Made by a program: the position numbers and the translations under genes. From the NCBI GenBank assembly GCA_964422925.1, contig CAYRDC010000016.1:1-64000 (forward strand): a stretch of 64,000 nucleotides of DNA, in the 5' to 3' direction. Shown piece by piece: positions 62,130 to 64,000 of this stretch (within the stretch, counting starts at the first letter, position 1; every line of letters starts with the position of its first letter). Source of the stretch: CAYRDC01 sp964422925 (lineage in GTDB: Bacteria > Bacteroidota > Bacteroidia > Chitinophagales > S012-47). The notes beneath the pieces are model-generated. The model was not told the origin of the DNA, made no database searches, and was given only the letters and a program-made list of their open reading frames with translations.

Positions 62130-63257
62130 ATGGCTGGTATTTATTTCCATATTCCGTTTTGCCGCAAGGCATGCCATTACTGTAATTTCCATTTTTCCAC
62201 ACTGCTGAAATACCGGGACACCGTATTACACGCCATGCATACCGAATTGGAAGCAAGGACCGGTTTCATGGACATCCACGAAGTGGAAACGATTTATTTC
62301 GGAGGTGGCACGCCCAGCGTGTTGCCGCTTACCGCCCTGGAAAGCCTCATGAACCACGTCCACCGGCTTTTCCGCGTGGACACCGGGGCGGAAATCACCC
62401 TGGAAGCCAACCCGGATGACCTTTCACCGGAATATTTGAAAGGGCTCCGGCAAGCCGGCATCAACCGGATAAGCCTTGGTATCCAGAGTTTCGATGATGC
62501 GGTTTTACGATGGATGAACCGCAGCCATGACAGCCGGCAGGCCATCCGGGCCATAGAGTTGTGCCGCACAGCTGGATTTGAAAACCTGAACGCAGACCTT
62601 ATTTATGGCATTCCGGGTACAGGAAGCCAATACTGGAAAGAGCAACTGGAGCAGATGTTTGCTCTCGGCCCGCCCCATCTTTCAGTGTACGCGCTGACCG
62701 TAGAAGAAGGAACCGTGCTGGGCCACCGGGTTGCCAAACAACTTGAAACCGAGGCGCCTGAAGAGCAGGTTGCCGCTGAATATCATCTGTTATGCCGGGT
62801 GGCTGCCAGCCAAGGTTATGTTCATTACGAAATCTCCAACCTGGCAAGGAAAGGGTTTGAAGCAAGGCACAACAGCGCTTACTGGCGCCAAAAGCCTTAC
62901 CTGGGGATCGGGCCCGGGGCGCACAGTTTTAACAGGAATACCAGGCAATGGAATATTACCAACAATGCCTTGTATGTGAAACGCATTCAATCCGGTGCAG
63001 AATGGTTCGGCCAGGAAAAACTAACCCCGCAGGACCAATTGAACGAATATATCATGACCGGGCTTCGAACCCTGCGGGGTATTAATCTGAATTATATCCG
63101 TCAGAAGTGGGGGCCGGAAGAAACTGACAGGATCAGCCATCAATTGCAATCCATGCAGCAACAAGGCCAAGCCATGAAAAATGGAAATATTTGGCAATTA
63201 ACTGAAGAAGCATGGCTTATATCCGACCGGCTGATTGCTGAATTATTCCATGTATGA
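62130..63257 (+). CDS. hemW: radical SAM haem chaperone HemW
   Basis: 375 residues. The radical SAM cluster motif is CRKACHYCNF with C11, C15 and C18 plus the extra aromatic, which in HemW is followed by no fourth cysteine here. Further family marks are ETIYFGGGTPSVL, ITLEANPDDLS, RISLGIQSFDD and the HNxxYW motif in RHNSAYWRQKPYLGIGPGAHS, which separates HemW from HemN. It is a haem chaperone that delivers haem to respiratory proteins, not a coproporphyrinogen oxidase. hemD on the opposite strand 3 kb away is another haem gene in the region. Confidence 0.93.
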   Translation: MAGIYFHIPFCRKACHYCNFHFSTLLKYRDTVLHAMHTELEARTGFMDIHEVETIYFGGGTPSVLPLTALESLMNHVHRLFRVDTGAEITLEANPDDLSPEYLKGLRQAGINRISLGIQSFDDAVLRWMNRSHDSRQAIRAIELCRTAGFENLNADLIYGIPGTGSQYWKEQLEQMFALGPPHLSVYALTVEEGTVLGHRVAKQLETEAPEEQVAAEYHLLCRVAASQGYVHYEISNLARKGFEARHNSAYWRQKPYLGIGPGAHSFNRNTRQWNITNNALYVKRIQSGAEWFGQEKLTPQDQLNEYIMTGLRTLRGINLNYIRQKWGPEETDRISHQLQSMQQQGQAMKNGNIWQLTEEAWLISDRLIAELFHV

Positions 63258-63260
63258 AAT

Positions 63261-63285
63261 AAAAAAACCGGGGAAATTCCCGGTT
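63261..63285 (-). terminator. terminator of the S9 peptidase gene
   Basis: AACCGGG and CCCGGTT pair around a six-base loop. On the minus strand the stem is followed by TTTTTTTATTT, 6 bases past the stop at 63292. It also sits 3 bases after the hemW stop. Confidence 0.8.
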
Positions 63286-63291
63286 CCAGAC

Positions 63292-64000
63292 TTATCCGTC
63301 AACAGATTCCTGCTTCAGGTACTTGGCCAGGAATCCGATCATCGTTTTATAAAAATCAATCCGGTTTTCTTCATTGTGGAAACCATGGCCTTCATCATAT
63401 TTTACCATGTACGGTACATCAATACCCCGCTCGCGGAGGGCCTTCACTATCTGATCCGATTCATTGATGTTTACTCTTGGATCATTAGCGCCCTGTGCTA
63501 TGAAAAGCGGTGTCTTTATCCGGTCAACATGAAACACCGGTGAAACCTCAGCCAGCAGCAAACTGTCCTGCGGGTCTGTTGGGTTTCCCACCATTTCATA
63601 CATCATGTCAAGGAAAGGCTTCCAGTAAGGGGGAATAGTGTTCATAAAAGTAAAGAGATTGGATACCCCCACGTAATCCACGGCACAGGCATATAAATCA
63701 GGAGTAAACGTAACCCCGGCCAGGGTAGCATAGCCGCCATAACTGCCGCCAAAAATAGCTATCCGTTCCGGGTCGGCAATTCCCTGATCGATTAACCAAC
63801 CTACCCCATCGGTTATATCATCCTGCATGGCCCGGCCCCATTGCTTAAAACCGGCTTCCCAAAACTTCCGACCATAACCGGTGGAACCCCGGAAGTTCAT
63901 CTGCAGCACGGCATACCCGCGGCTGGCAAACAACTGAACTGTTGGATTATATCCCCAACTATCGCGATACCATGGCCCACCATGCGGATGAATAATCACC
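63292..64000 (-). CDS. S9-family prolyl oligopeptidase, C-terminal part only
   Basis: About 236 residues of the alpha/beta-hydrolase domain, cut by the window edge at the N-terminal side; the beta-propeller part and the true start are outside. The catalytic triad is visible: the serine in FGGSYGGYA, the aspartate in AQGANDPRVN and the histidine in DEGHGFHNEENR. The oxyanion region HPHGGPWYRDSWGYNP is also present. It is of the DPP4/acylaminoacyl-peptidase-like S9C type and probably exported in this phylum, which cannot be checked here. A terminator follows directly. Confidence 0.93.
   Translation of the reverse strand, partial: VIIHPHGGPWYRDSWGYNPTVQLFASRGYAVLQMNFRGSTGYGRKFWEAGFKQWGRAMQDDITDGVGWLIDQGIADPERIAIFGGSYGGYATLAGVTFTPDLYACAVDYVGVSNLFTFMNTIPPYWKPFLDMMYEMVGNPTDPQDSLLLAEVSPVFHVDRIKTPLFIAQGANDPRVNINESDQIVKALRERGIDVPYMVKYDEGHGFHNEENRIDFYKTMIGFLAKYLKQESVDG

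Noticed and set aside
1..64000. tRNA or rRNA genes, CRISPR arrays, insertion sequences, prophage
   Set aside because: Intergenic gaps are short and none showed cloverleaf, spaced repeats, transposase or phage-structural features. A tRNAscan or Infernal run would be decisive.

Overview
The window is a 64 kb piece of a Bacteroidota chromosome. Several signs agree. It carries the type IX secretion (T9SS) core genes porP-gldK-gldL-gldM-gldN and the T9SS lipoprotein gene sprE/porW. It also has a PorV/PorQ-family gene, secreted proteins with T9SS-type C-terminal tails and a long SusC-like TonB-dependent receptor. Several promoters match the Bacteroidota -7 box TAnnTTTG. The order within the phylum cannot be fixed from this alone. 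A 100-base run of N shows that the sequence is scaffolded. Aconitase, a membrane cytochrome c and a tryptophan 2,3-dioxygenase relative suggest a respiring heterotroph.

Layout. (1) 1-6.2 kb is an accessory, AT-rich stretch. It holds a truncated deaminase gene in an apparent operon with a large DrmD/SNF2-like helicase ending in a DUF3883 domain, a remnant of a DUF1016/YhcG nuclease gene, and a TPR gene plus a membrane-protein gene lying between two degenerate direct repeats. (2) 6.2-11.8 kb is housekeeping: a SirB2-cytochrome c fusion, aconitase, a MacB/FtsX-type permease and the rpsF-rpsR-rplI operon. (3) 11.8-14.6 kb is AT-rich again. It holds a T9SS cargo gene split by an artificial N gap and a decayed HepT-MntA toxin-antitoxin module. 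(4) 14.7-27 kb has an ARPP-1-like protein divergent from a tightly packed XRE-pepP-pssA-purS-M28 peptidase string. A minus-strand block follows: GT39-type transferase with a G10 tract at its start, TDO relative, M23 peptidase, DUF3108 protein and a flippase-like membrane protein. ruvC, a HIT protein and greA complete the region. (5) 27-35.8 kb is a three-gene operon of TonB receptor, 1280-residue T9SS cargo and PorV-like protein. The cargo is a paralogue of the 12.1 kb protein. (6) 35.9-43.1 kb is housekeeping: a hydroxyacid dehydrogenase, rsmA, and then pdxA-yceD-rpmF-fabH-efp-accB-accC. (7) 43.1-52.5 kb has M23 peptidase, bactofilin, AtpZ, a small membrane protein and a SprT-like protein on the minus strand, then sprE, a class A PBP and uvrC on the plus strand. 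(8) 52.6-62.1 kb is the T9SS core downstream of an Omp85 protein, a DUF4271 protein and hemD. (9) hemW and a truncated S9 peptidase end the window.

The dominant theme is export and the envelope. GldKLMN, PorP and SprE are parts of the T9SS machine. The 12.1 kb and 28-32 kb proteins look like substrates, and the PorV-like protein encoded beside the larger one is a candidate dedicated partner. Bactofilin, two M23 peptidases and PBP1A act on the cell wall. No rRNA, tRNA, CRISPR array, transposase or phage gene was recognised. Start codons were moved from the longest open frame wherever a signal peptide, a family N-terminus or a neighbour overlap argued for it.
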